A DNA stretch of 16,965 bases from Butyriboletus loyo (lineage: Eukaryota > Basidiomycota > Agaricomycetes > Boletales > Boletaceae), in contig JBBPSI010000385.1 of the NCBI GenBank assembly GCA_038093515.1, positions 1-16,965 on the forward strand, given 5' to 3'. The notes beneath the pieces were generated by a model that made no database searches, had not been told where the DNA came from, and saw only the letters and a list, made by a program, of their open reading frames with translations. Positions 14,807 through 16,965 of this stretch are shown here, piece by piece. Numbering within the stretch: the first letter of the stretch is position 1; every line of letters starts with the position of its first letter. Made by a program: the position numbers and the translations under genes.

Positions 14807-16965
14807 TCTTGTTAAAGATCCATATGGGTGAACCTAATTCTTGTAGGTGAGATATATCCGGCTTCTTATTCGTCCACATTCCCTCAGGCGTCGAGTCTGT
14901 TAGGGCTCGAGTATATGACCTATTTCTTAGATATGCAGCATGTGTTACTACATCAGGCCATAAATTTTTAGGTATGCTACGAGCGATAATCATTGCGTGC
15001 GATAATTCGAGTAGCGTGCGATTAAATCGCTCGGCTATACCATTTTGGGAAGGTGAGTAAGGAGCGGTTAACTCCACCTGTATGCCACGTTCACGACACC
15101 ATGTCAATAAGGTTTGATTGACATATTCCGTACCGTTATCGGCACGTATGCGCTGTGGCTTCATAGCCCATTTTGTTTCGATGTAGGCTAAATATTCCTG
15201 TACTCTACTAGTCGTCTCATCTTTAGATTTCATAAATAATATTGTACACCGCCTGGTGTAATCATCTATGAATGAGATGTAATAGCGAGCTCCCTTTATA
15301 CTCGTCACTCGGGCCGGTCCCCACACATCTGTGTGCGTGAGTTCGCCTGGCTTATCGGCTCGGTTAGAAGCCTCTTTTGGAAATGGAGCACATGATTGCT
15401 TCGCCTGAATACATGCGTCGCAATCAAAATCATGCGATCGCTTGTCGACATTAAATCCATCGACGAGATTTTTATTAAATAAATTTTTCAGGCCTTCAAG
15501 ACTCACGTGTCCATATTTCCTGTGCCAGATTTCCCAGTCCTCGTTAGTTTGTGCTGTATTGGACATTTCGGGCATGATTATGTCCGCACTTAAGTAATAC
15601 ATCGCGTGGACTTTGCACCCTTCGGCAAATTCCTGGCCATCCCGATTTAGTAACTTTAATTTACCGTTACCGGTTATGGCTTTGCCGCCTGCGTCATCGA
15701 GGCGTCCAATGGACAGTACATTAGTTTTAATGGTAGGAGCATAGAGTACATCGCTCAATGCAACTATGTACGATTTATCGCCAATATGAGTGCGTAATTT
15801 TAAATTTCCACGTCCCAACGCTTGTGTGGACGAGGTACCGATTCCTTGGATTTCTTTATTTAGACTTTTGAAATCGGTAATCGCATCTCGGTTATTGGTG
15901 ATATGCGTAGTGGCGCCGGTATCAGCTATCCACGGGTAAAGAGAAACTTGAGTCTCATTGCCCATAAGCACATCGTTATCGGTAGCTACAAAGGCCATAT
16001 CAATCGATGCAATGTGCGCTTGATCAGCGCCACCATCCTTTTTCTTTCCTTTGTTTCGCTTTCGCTTGCTTTCGTCATATTTTGGGCCACCAGGTGCGTA
16101 GCAATCGGGTGTGTCATGACCAAACAAGTGACAATTACCACATTTGGGCTTGCCGCGCCAGTGGCATTGATTGCTGGTATGGCCACTTTTCGCACATATG
16201 GTACATGTAGGCCTTTTGGCTGCGACTTTTCGTCGTTTACCACCACCGCATTCAGAGTAGTATACCTGTTCACTATTATCATCGAACCGTTTAGAACCTG
16301 AGCTGCCGACACGGCGCTCATATTCATCCTTGATAAGCGCGAGTAACTCTTGTAAGTTGACACGTGACTCTCCCGATTCCCCGATTCCGGTACGCGCTCC
16401 CAAAAGGGTAGATACGTATCCGTCCCAGGATTTCGGTAGTGACGAAATGAGTATGTCACGGAACTCACTTTCGGCTACTAAGGACCCCATCTGATGAAGT
16501 CGAGCGTGCTTACGTCTGAGTTCGATAATATGATTCGGTATCTCTGAATCTTTTTCAGCGGTTTGCCTAAACATGGCCCGTTTTAGTGCGATTATGGATT
16601 GCTGACCCTTTACCTCGTGAATAGTTTTGAGACTTTCCCACATCTCAGCCGCCGTGTTATTGTCGGCGAGATGGATCATTTGATCATCCGCTACACTCAT
16701 ACATATAAGTGTTTTTGCCTTCACATCTTTTTGCATCCACTCGGATAAAGTGTTAACATCAGTCTCGCTCAGCTTGGGATCTTTAGCGATCACATGACCA
16801 GTGATCTTATGAACGTCAAAGAAATTGGTCATGCAAATTTTCCACGCCATCCAATTCTCCTCGCCAAGCGGATCTATTTTGTATGATGATATCGCTCCCA
16901 AAGTGTTAGATTGTCCCAAAATGGAAGGAGCGGGGGCGGGGTCTGTTGTCTCGATTACTCGCGAG
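14796..16965 (-). pseudogene. Copia gag, protease and integrase, 5' truncated
   Basis: The frame is open to the right edge with no in-frame ATG above Leu16919, so the native start lies outside the window. Counting from 16919, residues 1-210 are copia gag. Two CCHC zinc knuckles follow (C239-C242-H247-C252 and C260-C263-H268-C273), then a basic stretch and an aspartic protease with ADTGATTH (D333). The integrase has the zinc motif H466, H471, C500, C503 and the catalytic triad D531, D594, E630 with 35 residues between the last two. The chain ends after IFNKTGS at a TAA (14796-14798). Continuing one base on gives the expected LDPKSK, so a one-base gain or two-base loss shifted the frame. Gag packages element RNA, protease cuts the polyprotein and integrase inserts the cDNA. 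Confidence 0.92.

Larger units (their letters stand above)
12038..16965 (-). mobile_element. Ty1/copia retrotransposon, broken, runs off right edge
   Basis: The domain order on the minus strand is gag, protease, integrase, reverse transcriptase, RNase H, then polypurine tract and 3' LTR. Integrase before reverse transcriptase defines the Ty1/copia superfamily. The 5' LTR, primer-binding site and start of gag lie outside the window. Two lesions disable it: a frameshift near 14806, and a foreign solo LTR at 13178-13682 inside the reverse transcriptase. The rest of the reading frame has no stops, so both events look recent. It is closely related to the inverted structure at 1716-2652. Confidence 0.93.

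Noticed and set aside
12317..16965. Active, autonomous copia element
   Set aside because: It has a frameshift between integrase and reverse transcriptase and a 505-bp insertion in the reverse transcriptase, so no full polyprotein can be made.
1..16965. CRISPR array, phage, plasmid or bacterial defence locus
   Set aside because: No spaced direct repeats or prokaryotic gene layout are seen. Spliceosomal introns throughout show a eukaryotic nuclear genome.

Overview
The window looks like nuclear DNA of a basidiomycete fungus, most likely a mushroom-forming Agaricomycete. The host genes are cut by many short introns of about 46 to 70 bp with fungal-style splice sites. One gene belongs to a G-domain protein family that I associate with Agaricomycetes, and the N-terminus of the trehalose gene reads like those of basidiomycete homologues. 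No RNA gene, CRISPR array or bacterial-type operon was found. The species cannot be named from the sequence alone.

Left part (1-3390). The left edge holds the 5' part of an unrecognised minus-strand gene (1-527, one predicted 50-bp intron). AT-rich and C-rich non-coding DNA follows. At 1716-2652 is an unusual retrotransposon derivative: two 275-bp LTRs in inverted orientation flank only the last 387 bp of a Ty1/copia internal region. The left LTR's U3 end is joined exactly to an internal RNase H site, which is what integration of a retroelement cDNA into itself (autointegration) would produce. A 740-bp promoter region then leads to the first complete gene.

Middle part (3391-11285). Three complete host genes could be assembled by hand. 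(1) 3391-6770, plus: a ten-exon, 964-aa trehalose-synthase-complex protein with GT20-like and trehalose-phosphatase-like domains. Catalytic positions in both look degenerate, so it resembles the regulatory subunits Tps3/Tsl1. (2) 7098-8189, minus: a two-exon tandem dihydroneopterin-aldolase (FolB) protein with an apparent GC-AG intron. (3) 8616-11285, plus: a fifteen-exon, 647-aa P-loop GTPase-like protein with exons of only 14 and 25 nt. Genes 1 and 2 converge. Genes 2 and 3 diverge from a 426-bp promoter that holds a 47-bp imperfect palindrome with CACGTG at its tip. Nothing links the three genes functionally; they look like ordinary neighbouring host loci.

Right part (12038-16965). A Ty1/copia element lies on the minus strand: 3' LTR, polypurine tract, RNase H, reverse transcriptase, integrase, protease and gag. 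The start of gag and the 5' LTR lie beyond the right edge. The element is broken twice: a frameshift between integrase and reverse transcriptase near 14806, and a 505-bp solo LTR of another family (13178-13682) inserted in the reverse transcriptase with a 5-bp target duplication. Its RNase H end differs from the left-hand copy at one base in 387, yet the LTRs of the two copies carry unrelated 28/31-bp blocks at the same place. The retroelement structures are the most interesting content. I see no novel multi-gene system.
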